From Planctomycetota bacterium (lineage in GTDB: Bacteria > Planctomycetota > UBA1135 > GCA-002686595): 64,000 nucleotides of DNA. Location: NCBI GenBank assembly GCA_028823345.1, contig JAPKBR010000005.1, forward strand, positions 39,544 to 103,543. Reading direction: 5' to 3'. Made by a program: the position numbers and the translations under genes. Positions 25,883 through 34,708 of this stretch are shown piece after piece (the stretch's first letter is position 1; each line of letters begins with the position of its first letter). A model generated the notes under the pieces. The model did not search any database, had not been told where the DNA came from, and worked only from the letters and a program-made list of their open reading frames with translations.

Positions 25883-26965
25883 TTAACGCTTTCTGCCACC
25901 ACTGTCGGTGATCGGCAAGAGGCTCTTCCAGTCAATGCCGCGGCGGCGCCCGTTCCGGGTGTGGCTGCGGTCATCCTTGGGCTCCCCCTTGGCAAGCAAG
26001 AAGAGCTCTGCCGCATGCTCTTCGAGCTTGCGGTCCTTAAGGTCGAAAGCCCCGACGATCTCGGCGGACTGGCCATAGGCATCCGGCTTCAAGATCTGAA
26101 CTTGCTTCGAGGCCTTGTGACCCTTCATTTCCTTGAGTGCGTCGTGATCCCTCAAGACCACATAGTGGGCCCCGGCGATCAACCCATCGGACCAGGCCAG
26201 CTCAGCGAGCAGTTTGCGCAGGGAGGCATCCTTCTTCTTGGACGCGATCAGAACCACCAACGGCAGACCATCACTGGCGGCAACATTCAGGCCTAGACGT
26301 AAGTCGACGACCGTAGGCAAAGATCGCTTGCCCTTGCGCGGCTTGTATTCACCTGCGCTCTCCTCGAGAGCAGTAACCATCGCCTTGCTGCTGTTCCAGG
26401 CCATTTGGGGCGAACGGCCCCCGCGGGAGAGAGATTTCTTTCCGTCAGGGCCCAACAGCCCAAAGGAGGTGTTCTGCAAGGAGCCGTCCCGGTTGGAGAA
26501 AAGGCGCTTCAAGAACTCCGCCTCTGCCTCATGTTCATAGGTAGCGGGGCGCACACAAATCCAAGCGCGTGATGCAGCAATGACTGCAGGGACAGAGAAG
26601 TAACTCTCCTCTGAATTGCGGTAGCCGGGTCACCACATACCCGGCACCGAACGGCACTGGGGTGCGGCTGATTGAACCAGGATAGGCAGGTTCAGGCGGG
26701 CGGCGTCTTTCCGGGCTTGTTCGAGCGAGGTGTACCAAGCCACACGCGGAGGCGTCGACAGGGAGCGCGCCTCGCTGGCTTGACCTTGTCCAGAAATCTG
26801 GGCCCCTTGGGTCGGGCCCTCTTGGGTGAAAGATCCGGACTGCCAGAGCGGCAAGAGCGCCAGCAGGGGCAGGGTCGGTTGAAGTAGGTTCATTGGATTT
26901 ATCGGGGCTGCGAACAGGCTGATGGCTGCTCCAAGGCACATCGTGAAACACGCCATTTGACGCAT
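25883..26965 (-). CDS. Putative selenoprotein: secreted thioredoxin-like protein with in-frame TGA (Sec112)
   Basis: Seen: an open frame from ATG 26965 to TGA 26630-26632 continues in the same phase, with no other stop, to 25883, giving 360 residues if the TGA is decoded. The N-terminus is hydrophobic (export signal). Upstream of the TGA is a thioredoxin-like strand-helix-strand pattern (WYTSLEQARKDAARLNLPIL, then Cys104). After it the protein continues PGYRNSEESYFSVPAV... and later GPDGKKSLSRGGRSP. A hairpin with bacterial SECIS geometry follows the TGA. Inferred: residue 112 is selenocysteine, in a C-x7-Sec pair. Alternatives are a nonsense-mutated gene, or a separate gene starting at GTG 26554. 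It is divergent from fbp, with a 96-bp spacer. Confidence 0.7.
26593..26613 (-). promoter_or_regulatory. Candidate bacterial SECIS hairpin
   Basis: On the minus strand, arms CAGAGGAG and CTTCTCTG form 8 pairs (one G-U) around the loop AGTTA. The stem starts 16 nt and the loop starts 24 nt after the TGA. Known bacterial SECIS elements have a small loop with G in the first two positions, at about 16-37 nt from the UGA; this hairpin fits each of these. Confidence 0.65.
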
Positions 26966-27061
26966 GGTATCGTTCCGTCCTGTCGATAGTGTTGATCTGG
27001 CCGCTACGGACGCATCCTGACCATAATTAGGCCTAGGCAACGCTTAAAAGCACCTTTTTCC

Positions 27062-28084
27062 ATGAGTGAGCTCCCCATTCCCACCGAAATTCGCAGCGAG
27101 CAGCTGCTCTCGATCCAGTCCTACCTGCTTGCCGAGGAAGCAAAACACCCCGACGCATCCGGACGCTTCACCTGGATCCTCTCGGCCATTTCCCTCGCGA
27201 CTAAGTTCATCGCCGCCCGCTGTCGGCGCGCGCGTATCGAAACCGTACTAGGCTCTATGGGCACTGAAAATGTCCAAGGGGAAGTACAGCAGAAGCTCGA
27301 CGTGATCGCGAACGAGACCCTGATCTCTTGCCTCGGTTCACGCGCGGGTTTGTCCATTGTTGCCTCCGAGGAAAACGATGAGCCCATCCTCTTGCACTCT
27401 GACAACAGCAGCGAGCGTCCCTACATTGCGCTCTTCGATCCCCTCGATGGTTCGTCGAACCTTGACACCTGTGGAACGGTGGGGACGATTTTTTCGATCC
27501 TAGCGCACGACCGCCGCAGCAAATCCCCAGAAGAGGCAATTCGCCAACCGGGAACCAAACAGGTCGCTGCGGGTTATGTGCTCTATGGGCCTTCCACCGT
27601 AATGGTCTTAACCCATGGCAAGGGTGTGCAGATGTTTGTTCTCGATCCGACCATCGGCTCATTCCTTTTGGTGGAAGAGAACCTGCGTATCCCCTCAGCG
27701 GCCAAGACCTATTCCATGAACGAAGCCTATAGCAATGGGTTTTCAACCGGCTACCAGAAGTACTTATCGTGGGCCCACGAGAATGGCTACTCCACACGCT
27801 ACGCCGGCGCCATGGTGGCCGATGTGCACCGTGTGATGATCAAGGGCGGTGTTTTCCTTTACCCGCCGACTCCCAAGTCACCCAAGGGCAAGTTGCGCTT
27901 GATGTACGAAGCCAATCCCATGGCGATGTTAGTGGAGCAGGCAGGAGGCAAGTCCTACTCGGGCATGACGCGCACCCTAGAGGTCGAGCCGGAGTCCTTG
28001 CACCAACGCACAAGCGTGGTGATGGGATCCTCCGACGAGGTCGATCATGTCATGCGCCACTTGGAAGAGCACTCCCCCGAGTGA
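27062..28084 (+). CDS. fbp: Fructose-1,6-bisphosphatase, class I
   Basis: 340 residues, the usual class I length. The metal and phosphate site is FDPLDGSSNLD (Asp126, Asp129), preceded by an acidic pair in ASEEND, and the C-terminal part has GKLRLMYEANPMAMLVEQAGG, both hallmarks of the family. It hydrolyses fructose 1,6-bisphosphate to fructose 6-phosphate in gluconeogenesis, in the cytoplasm. The start ATG at 27062 is the only sensible one. It ends 5 bp before the convergent M1 peptidase gene and is divergent from the putative selenoprotein gene. Confidence 0.97.
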   Translation: MSELPIPTEIRSEQLLSIQSYLLAEEAKHPDASGRFTWILSAISLATKFIAARCRRARIETVLGSMGTENVQGEVQQKLDVIANETLISCLGSRAGLSIVASEENDEPILLHSDNSSERPYIALFDPLDGSSNLDTCGTVGTIFSILAHDRRSKSPEEAIRQPGTKQVAAGYVLYGPSTVMVLTHGKGVQMFVLDPTIGSFLLVEENLRIPSAAKTYSMNEAYSNGFSTGYQKYLSWAHENGYSTRYAGAMVADVHRVMIKGGVFLYPPTPKSPKGKLRLMYEANPMAMLVEQAGGKSYSGMTRTLEVEPESLHQRTSVVMGSSDEVDHVMRHLEEHSPE

Positions 28085-28089
28085 TGAAC

Positions 28090-29742
28090 TCAGCGCTGGC
28101 GAATGAGCCAGCGGTCGGGGTCCAGCTGCCAGTCTTGGGTGCCCACGGCTAGGGTTCCCTCACCGGCGGGGCATTCCACGCGCACGCGCTTGCTGCCCAA
28201 TTGGACTTCCACGGGCATGCTATAGGGTTTTTCGCCGACGCTGCTCCACTTGAGATGCAGCTGGCCATCCTTCACCTCCGCGGTCAGCGCAGGCAGCTGC
28301 TTAGCCTTCAGAACCACGTCGAAGTACCAGTCAAGGTTCTCGCCAGCACTGCTAGAAGCCACTTGGATCATTTGATCTGTGGAGACAAATCGAGGTTCAC
28401 CGCCGGTTCCAGGCTTCGCCCACTCGCGCAAGAGCTCAAAGAACTCCTTGTCCCCCATCAGCCAGCGCAGGTTGTGCACAACCCAGGACCCTTTGAAGTA
28501 AATGTCCCCGCCAGGAGCATCCGGGACTCCTCCCGCAAAGTACATGGATTGGGTTCCACGGGGCGCAATGGGTGCGATCGCCCCATTGTGGCCGATGCGG
28601 TTCCAGTCGATCTCCATCTTCTTGCGATAGGCCTCGACCCCGAAACGACTCTCTAAGTACAAGGCCTGCATATAAGTTCCCAGGCCCTCGTGAATCCAAA
28701 AGTCCGCCCAGTCAACACAGGTCAAAAGGTTCGACCACCACTCGTGGGACATTTCGTGATGATGCAGCCAGTCGTAGTCAAACTCGGGATCTCCCGAGTA
28801 GTTGTTTCCGTAGGCGATGATGGTCTGGTGCTCCATTCCAAGGTGCGGCGTTTCCACAACGCCATACTTGTCCTGCCGGAAGGGATAGGGGCCGCAGATG
28901 GATTCCAGATGCTTGAGGTGATCGACGATTTCCTCGAAGAGAACCTTGGCCTTGTCAGTGTTCTCGGGCAGGTGCCAAAAGGTGACCGGTATCGCGCCAC
29001 CGTCGATGCTCTCCACCGTGCGCGAAATGGTCTCATAGGGCGCGATGTTGAGGGCGATGGAATAGTTGGGGATGGGCATACTGGTGTGCCAATGGAAAGT
29101 GCGTGCCCCGCTGTCCCCCTCTTGAACACCCATCAGGCGGCCGTTGGAAGCGCAGACAAGGCCAGCGGGAACCGTGACTTTCAGGTCAAAACTCTCGGGC
29201 TTGTCGGAGGGATGATCCTTGCACGGCCACCACAGGTCCGCGCCCTCCATCTGGCAGGTGGTGCTGACCCAATCCGCCCCGGATGGGGTTTTGGCCCAGG
29301 TGAAACCGCCAACCCAGGGTGCATTCGGCGCTTCTCGCGGAGTGCCCATGTAGAGCACGTTGACCTTGAGTTCCTGCCCCGGTTGACCCTGTCCTTTGGC
29401 CAGAGGAATCGTAATGCGCCCCTCAGTGTGAATAGCCTCAACCTCGACACCAGCCACGGTCACGCGGCGCACGGTGAGACGGCTGTCCAAGTCCAAGCTG
29501 ATCTCTTCACTGGCTTTCTCCATGCGCGCGGTCATGGTCAGGGATCCACCGATCTTCTTGGAATCCGGCACCACCACTAGAACCAAATCGTAATGCTGCA
29601 CATCAAAGCAGGCTTGGTCCGGGCGAAGAGCGCCCCCAGAGTTTTCGGTTTGCAGGGCCAACAGAGGTGCGCTCGACAGGACGGTCAAGCCAGCAAATGT
29701 CAGAACGCGGTTCCACACGGTCTTCGGATTGATTGCATTCAT
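28090..29742 (-). CDS. Secreted M1 family metallopeptidase
   Basis: 550 residues from the ATG at 29742, giving a signal peptide (VLTFAGLTVLSSAPLLALQ). The N-terminal beta domain is followed by the gluzincin site HEMSH (His329, Glu330, His333) and, 18 residues on, Glu352 in HEGLGTYM, exactly the HExxH-18-E pattern of M1 aminopeptidases. The GAMEN-like exopeptidase motif appears as GMEHQT, a variant that leaves the aminopeptidase activity slightly uncertain. The C-terminal ERAP-like domain is absent, as in many short M1 members. It should trim peptides in the periplasm. Confidence 0.92.
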   Translation of the reverse strand: MNAINPKTVWNRVLTFAGLTVLSSAPLLALQTENSGGALRPDQACFDVQHYDLVLVVVPDSKKIGGSLTMTARMEKASEEISLDLDSRLTVRRVTVAGVEVEAIHTEGRITIPLAKGQGQPGQELKVNVLYMGTPREAPNAPWVGGFTWAKTPSGADWVSTTCQMEGADLWWPCKDHPSDKPESFDLKVTVPAGLVCASNGRLMGVQEGDSGARTFHWHTSMPIPNYSIALNIAPYETISRTVESIDGGAIPVTFWHLPENTDKAKVLFEEIVDHLKHLESICGPYPFRQDKYGVVETPHLGMEHQTIIAYGNNYSGDPEFDYDWLHHHEMSHEWWSNLLTCVDWADFWIHEGLGTYMQALYLESRFGVEAYRKKMEIDWNRIGHNGAIAPIAPRGTQSMYFAGGVPDAPGGDIYFKGSWVVHNLRWLMGDKEFFELLREWAKPGTGGEPRFVSTDQMIQVASSSAGENLDWYFDVVLKAKQLPALTAEVKDGQLHLKWSSVGEKPYSMPVEVQLGSKRVRVECPAGEGTLAVGTQDWQLDPDRWLIRQR

Positions 29743-29888
29743 AGAAGGGTCCGCGTCGCGGGGGATTAGGGCTCTACCAACCTCACGCTCCAAAGGACCT
29801 TCTTTGGCAGCAGGGTGGAGGCTGAAAGGTACCACAAGGCTGAGGGGAAGCGGAATCCAAAGGATGCCGGGCCTTCCCCATTGGGCCG

Positions 29889-30689
29889 CTACACGCAGGA
29901 ACCGTCCAAGAACTTCTGCATGGCCTGTGTCAATGCGCTCTGGTGATCGGCGGCGGCGGTATAGCGCGGCGGAACCACCTCATGCTGCGCTCCCCCAATA
30001 GCCCGGGCCAACTCGTCTCCTAATCCCGTGGGGTGCAGCGGGTCGGACTCATTCGTGACCACAAGGGTGGGACAGTGGACCTCCCCTAAATCCCCCATCG
30101 AAGAAAAGGGCCGATCATCCACCATCTGGTGCAACACCCTGGCGGACTCAAGGGCCTGGGGGCGCGTGAACACACCGGCGATAGAAGCGGCGCAGTTTGG
30201 ATTGGTGTTGAACAATTCCGCATAGAAAGGATCGGCCTCAAGCTGTTGCCGCGCTTGATCCACGCCAGCGTCCTCGATCCAATGCCCGATGCGAGCCACG
30301 ATTTCAAGATTGGGCGGGGATGGTGTTGCGAGCCAGGCGGGTCGTACCAAGAGCAAAGCTCGCACACGCTTGGGCGCCCGCAAAGCCGCCGCAAGCCCAA
30401 TTCCCGAGCCCATGGAGATCCCCCCAAGGACAGCGGATTCGATCCCGAGGTGGTCCATCAATCCCAGCACGCAGTCCGCAAAGTCACCGAAGCCATAGGG
30501 CCCGGACCCACCAATCGTTTGCCCATGTCCTGGAGCATCCATCGCTATCACGCGACACCCGCGCAACTCACTTAGAGCCCCGAGGGCCTGCCGGCGGTCG
30601 GCTCCCAATCCGTGCTGAAACACAACTGCTGGACCAGCGCCCAGGGTGTCGTAGAAGACCGAACGGTTGTGGTGTTTGAACTCAGGCAT
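29889..30689 (-). CDS. Alpha/beta hydrolase
   Basis: 266 residues from the ATG at 30689; the open frame upstream to 31139 overlaps the divergent cytochrome gene and is Arg-rich, so it is not coding. The oxyanion region is FQHGLGADRR, the nucleophile elbow GISMGSG has Ser92, the acid is probably the Asp in TNESDPLHP, and the catalytic His is in AADHQSALT near the C-terminus. The order and length match soluble esterase/lactonase-like hydrolases. No signal peptide is seen. The substrate is unknown. It lies 146 bp before the M1 gene on the same strand. Confidence 0.9.
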   Translation of the reverse strand: MPEFKHHNRSVFYDTLGAGPAVVFQHGLGADRRQALGALSELRGCRVIAMDAPGHGQTIGGSGPYGFGDFADCVLGLMDHLGIESAVLGGISMGSGIGLAAALRAPKRVRALLLVRPAWLATPSPPNLEIVARIGHWIEDAGVDQARQQLEADPFYAELFNTNPNCAASIAGVFTRPQALESARVLHQMVDDRPFSSMGDLGEVHCPTLVVTNESDPLHPTGLGDELARAIGGAQHEVVPPRYTAAADHQSALTQAMQKFLDGSCV

Positions 30690-30889
30690 CGCAACATTCC
30701 CGAGTTTCTCCAGCCCGATTGCAGGCCGGAAGGGAATGAGGTGCCTATTCTGAGCTTTGGCTCTGCTCGACGCTAGAGGCTCGCTCCAGGCCTCCAGCTG
30801 CCTGAGAATTGCCTGCCCGCGCTCAAATTCGTATCCCCCCCCAGAGAAGCCCTCCCCAGCCCAAGGTTCACCCGCTAACCTGCACCGCC

Positions 30890-32062
30890 ATGCAAAGCCA
30901 CCTCCTGCTACCAGCCCTCTTTTTCTCCTCCCTCCTGCCGCCCCTGGCAGCCCAAGAAGACGATCCCACCAAGGACCTCTTCTTGATCCACTGTGCCGCC
31001 TGCCACGGAGAAAATGGCGATGGAAAAGGCACCACCGAGCTCGAACGACCCGCGCGCTCCTTCCTCGAAGGTGGCTTCTCCTATGGCAACACGCCCGAGG
31101 CAGTCCTACGCACCTTGTCCTTCGGCATCCCGGGAACACCCATGCCTGCGTTCGATGTGGCCCTGACTAAGGACCAACGTAAGGCGCTTGCACAGTATGT
31201 GATTTCCCTGGGCCCTCCCGGAACGATCGTCGACCCGGCACAAACCGAGTTGGTGGTCAAGGAAGAAACGCTACTGGCACGAGGCCTCTTGCCGCCGATT
31301 TTCCTATCTGCCGACAAGCAACCGCGCGGCCTTTTGATTGGGCTCCCCAGCGGTACAACTTTTGAATATCGCACAGATGATGTGAGGCTACTTGGCGTGC
31401 GCAGCGGACGTTTCGTGGACCGCATGGACTGGACTGGTCGAGGAGGCGCGGCTCTCAAGCCCCTTGGCCGAGTGATCGAGTTGTTCGGAGCTGGCAAGCC
31501 CAAGACTTCTTGGTACCTCGCCACCATTGGAAAAAAACTCCCGCCGAAGGAGTTGGGGGCCTCCATGCGGACGAGTTTCACCAGGGGAACTTCTGGTGGA
31601 CTTGGCTATGAACTCATCGACGATGGAAGTTCTGCGGGACTTGTGATGGAAACCGTCAGCCATGTACGAACACCCGTTGGCAGCGGGTGGCGGCGTTCGT
31701 TCACAGTCCGGTCAGAAATCCCGGACAAGGTGCTACGCTTTGACGGCTTGGATCTGATTCTTCCCGAAGATCTCTTAGCGGCCTTTGAAGGAGACCTAAG
31801 GAAGGCCACGGACGGCCATTCGGACAGGCTCTACGGAACACAGCACTGGCTCGTACGCAAGAATCCCAGTGGTTTTCAGGTCACCGTGGTTCACTCGCTG
31901 GACTTTCCCAATCAAGGGGGCGCAGTCCCGGGCCCCAAAGGCGACGTGGGCTTTTGGATCTATCCAACCTTCAAGAATGTGACGGTGAACATCACCCGCT
32001 TGACCTGCCTCACTTGGGATGACGCCACCCGTACCGCAATTGCCAAGGAACTCTCCAAATGA
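30890..32062 (+). CDS. Secreted cytochrome c domain protein
   Basis: 390 residues from the ATG at 30890. A signal peptide (LLLPALFFSSLLPPLAAQ) leads into a mono-haem cytochrome c domain: Cys35-x-x-Cys38-His39 (CAACHG), with a distal Met likely in PGTPMPAF. The remaining ~270 residues form an unidentified beta-rich domain. It probably accepts electrons from a partner dehydrogenase in the periplasm. Its stop overlaps the start of the next gene by 4 bp (ATGA), so the cytochrome and the sorbosone dehydrogenase-like protein are translationally coupled and are likely partners. Confidence 0.85.
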   Translation: MQSHLLLPALFFSSLLPPLAAQEDDPTKDLFLIHCAACHGENGDGKGTTELERPARSFLEGGFSYGNTPEAVLRTLSFGIPGTPMPAFDVALTKDQRKALAQYVISLGPPGTIVDPAQTELVVKEETLLARGLLPPIFLSADKQPRGLLIGLPSGTTFEYRTDDVRLLGVRSGRFVDRMDWTGRGGAALKPLGRVIELFGAGKPKTSWYLATIGKKLPPKELGASMRTSFTRGTSGGLGYELIDDGSSAGLVMETVSHVRTPVGSGWRRSFTVRSEIPDKVLRFDGLDLILPEDLLAAFEGDLRKATDGHSDRLYGTQHWLVRKNPSGFQVTVVHSLDFPNQGGAVPGPKGDVGFWIYPTFKNVTVNITRLTCLTWDDATRTAIAKELSK

Positions 32063-34668
32063 TTCTCCTCCCTTTTCTGTTAGCCGCCCTACAGGGCGAT
32101 GCGGCCGAGTCCACTTACTATGAACTCGAGACCTTCAAGACCCCCTCCGGCGCGGTCCTGGAAGTCGGCGGTCTGGACTTCTTTTCAGACGGCCGATTGG
32201 CGGTCAGTACACGACGGGGCCAAGTTTGGATCGTTGACGGAGCCCTGGGTGACGACATCTCCAAGGCCAAATTCTCGCTCTTTGCCGAGGGCTTACGGGA
32301 AGGTCTCGGCCTGAATGTGGTTGATGACCAGATCCACGTCATGCAGCGCGGCGAACTCTCGCGTTTGCTGGATGAAGACGGAGATGGTCGCTGTGACCGC
32401 ATCGATACGATTTCAAACTCTTGGGGAGTTTCAGGGAACTACCACGAGTTCGGGTTCGGGTTGCCGCAGGATAAGCAGGGCAACTTCTACATCACCCTCA
32501 ACGTTTCCTTCTCCAACCCCTGGTGGCTTGGTAAGTCCCCGGTTCCTTTCCGTGGTTGGTGCCTGCAAGTTGCCCCGAACGGTGCGACACGCCCCTTCGC
32601 CTATGGACTGCGAAGCCCCTGCGGCGTGGGTACCAATGCGGCAGGCGACCTGTTCGTCACCGACAATCAAGGGGATTGGGTTGCATCCAGCCCGATTTAT
32701 CATGTGACCGAAGGTGCCTTCTTTGGGCACCCCGCTTCGCTCATGTGGACCGATGAGTACCGCTCGACGAACAGCGAGCCGAGCTACGAGATCCCTTCTG
32801 CTGCAGCAGCGAATCGAAAACCTCCTGCGATCTGGATCCCCTACCGCTGGTCCCGCTCCACGGGCAATTTGACTTATGACTCTAGTGGGGGCCAATTCGG
32901 ACCATTCCAAGAGCAACTCTTCGTGACCGAAATGACCAATGGAGTCGTCCTGCGCGCCCTCATGGAAAAGGTACGCGGCGAATACCAAGGCGCCGTGGTT
33001 CCGTTCCGCAGCGAGCTCGGATCTGCCTGCCGCATCGCATTTGGCCCCGACGGCAGCTTGATGCTGGGCTACACGAACCGAGGCTGGGGTGGACGTGCTC
33101 CGGCGGACGGCTTAGCGCGATTGCGCTGGACCGGAAAGACTCCCCTGGACTTCCACGAGATTCACTTGGCCCAGGATGGATTCAATATCACCCTCACCGA
33201 ACCCCTCGCCAAGGGGGTCACCATCGACCCTTCCACGGTCGATGCGCTGCAATACGACTACAACTACTGGTGGGAATACGGTTCCCCGCCCCAGCACCTC
33301 GTGCCTTTCAAAGCGCAGGCAGTGCAGATTTCGGAAGACCGCAAGAGCCTGCGCCTCACCTTTGCGGCCTTGACCGCGGCCACCTGTTTGGACGTGAAGC
33401 TGCCCGATCACTTGGTCACCGAAGACGGACGGCCACTCCTACACAGGGAGTTCTCCTACACGATCAACCAATTGCCGGAGGGACCGCTTTGCCTAGAGCA
33501 AGTCTCCAAGGTCGTTTCCCCGCCCCCTTCCAAGGACAATGCCATGGAGGGTTGGCTGCGCCTGACCTATTCCGACGCCACTGCCCTCTGGGATTTCGAA
33601 GGCTGGCGCCTGACAAATGCACAGCCCACCGAGGGCGACGACAGCATCCTCAGCTTGACGGAGGGTGATGGCGCGCTTGTGCCGGTCAAAGAAGGCGCCC
33701 AATTCCTCGGCAAGATCAACCTGGGAGACCACAAGGGCGAAGTGGAATTTCAATTGACCCGTGGAGGATCGGCAGAACTCTGGCTCCTGGGTCAGTACGC
33801 GATCAAACTCACCGACAACCCAGCTTGCGGCACGGTGGCAGGCAAGCAACCGAACCCAGCGATCCGCGGCTACTTCGGTAAGGGCCAATGGAACGAGCTC
33901 ACCTGGGATATTCAGGCGGCCCGCTACGACCAAACAGGAGACAAGACGCGTGATGCGGTTCTACGTTCCCTGCGTATCAATGGCCAGCCCATGCTCGAGA
34001 ACGTCATCTTGCACGCGCCCGATGAGGGTGCGCCTTTGGGCAAGGAGAGCGCTCTCGGCCCCGTGGCCTTGACCGGTGCTTCCCACCGTTGCGCTTTCCG
34101 CGGGGTGATGGTGCAACCCAGCCGTCAGTCTTCTCCCCAAGAGGGCTGGTCTGAGGTCTTCCCCGAAGACGAGTTCGATGACTGGCTCAGCACCGGAGAC
34201 GCCGAGTGGGAGCTGAACGACGACGGCATACTGATCGGCACCGGCAAGGCCGGACACCTCTTCTCGAAGCGCGGCGACTACAAGAACTTTGAACTCAAGG
34301 GACGTTTCAAGATCAACGACGGTGGCAACTCCGGCTTTTACTTCCGCGTACAGGCGGAAGAGGGCTGGCCCCCGGGCTACGAGGCGCAGATCAACTCGAA
34401 TTTCCCCGATCCCCAGAAGACCGGCAGCCTCTATTCCTTGGATTCCATCACCACTTGGATCGTCCCGGAAAACGCTTGGTTCGATTATGAAATCCGGTGT
34501 ATTGATACCGACGCAGGAACCCATATCACAATCAGGGTCAACGGCGCCGAGATCACCGATTTCGTCGATACTGAGAGACTGCATGGGGCGGGTCATATCG
34601 CCCTTCAGCAGCACCATGAAGGCTCACGCATCGAAGCCAAGAACATCATGATTCGACCTCTGGACTAG
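32059..34668 (+). CDS. Sorbosone dehydrogenase-like beta-propeller fused to DUF1080
   Basis: 869 residues. A short signal (ILLPFLLAALQG) precedes a six-bladed propeller of the glucose/sorbosone dehydrogenase or PVC membrane-bound dehydrogenase type (LEVGGLDFFSDGRLAVSTRRG, RLLDEDGDGRCDRIDTI). A middle domain follows, and from about residue 700 a DUF1080 (3-keto-disaccharide hydrolase) domain: FPEDEFDDWLSTGDAEWEL ... GNSGFYFRVQ. DUF1080 proteins split 3-keto-glycosides or bind glycans. The fusion of oxidation and cleavage in one secreted protein, coupled to a cytochrome gene, suggests stepwise attack on sugars outside the cytoplasm. Confidence 0.82.
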   Translation: MILLPFLLAALQGDAAESTYYELETFKTPSGAVLEVGGLDFFSDGRLAVSTRRGQVWIVDGALGDDISKAKFSLFAEGLREGLGLNVVDDQIHVMQRGELSRLLDEDGDGRCDRIDTISNSWGVSGNYHEFGFGLPQDKQGNFYITLNVSFSNPWWLGKSPVPFRGWCLQVAPNGATRPFAYGLRSPCGVGTNAAGDLFVTDNQGDWVASSPIYHVTEGAFFGHPASLMWTDEYRSTNSEPSYEIPSAAAANRKPPAIWIPYRWSRSTGNLTYDSSGGQFGPFQEQLFVTEMTNGVVLRALMEKVRGEYQGAVVPFRSELGSACRIAFGPDGSLMLGYTNRGWGGRAPADGLARLRWTGKTPLDFHEIHLAQDGFNITLTEPLAKGVTIDPSTVDALQYDYNYWWEYGSPPQHLVPFKAQAVQISEDRKSLRLTFAALTAATCLDVKLPDHLVTEDGRPLLHREFSYTINQLPEGPLCLEQVSKVVSPPPSKDNAMEGWLRLTYSDATALWDFEGWRLTNAQPTEGDDSILSLTEGDGALVPVKEGAQFLGKINLGDHKGEVEFQLTRGGSAELWLLGQYAIKLTDNPACGTVAGKQPNPAIRGYFGKGQWNELTWDIQAARYDQTGDKTRDAVLRSLRINGQPMLENVILHAPDEGAPLGKESALGPVALTGASHRCAFRGVMVQPSRQSSPQEGWSEVFPEDEFDDWLSTGDAEWELNDDGILIGTGKAGHLFSKRGDYKNFELKGRFKINDGGNSGFYFRVQAEEGWPPGYEAQINSNFPDPQKTGSLYSLDSITTWIVPENAWFDYEIRCIDTDAGTHITIRVNGAEITDFVDTERLHGAGHIALQQHHEGSRIEAKNIMIRPLD

Positions 34669-34708
34669 TCCGGACACTGGGCGCGCATCCGTGGAGTATG
34701 ATGCTCCC

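Noticed and set aside
26630..26632. General recoding of TGA to Trp
   Set aside because: Many genes here end in TGA right before the next gene (for example 5391-5393, 48478-48480), so TGA is a normal stop.
26555..27040. Reading the TGA at 26630 as the true end of a short protein and 25883-26554 as a separate gene from GTG
   Set aside because: Both frames share a phase, the intervening codons are open, the downstream part has no ribosome site at the GTG, and the N-terminal part would be a thioredoxin fragment. Kept as an alternative, but less likely than selenocysteine.
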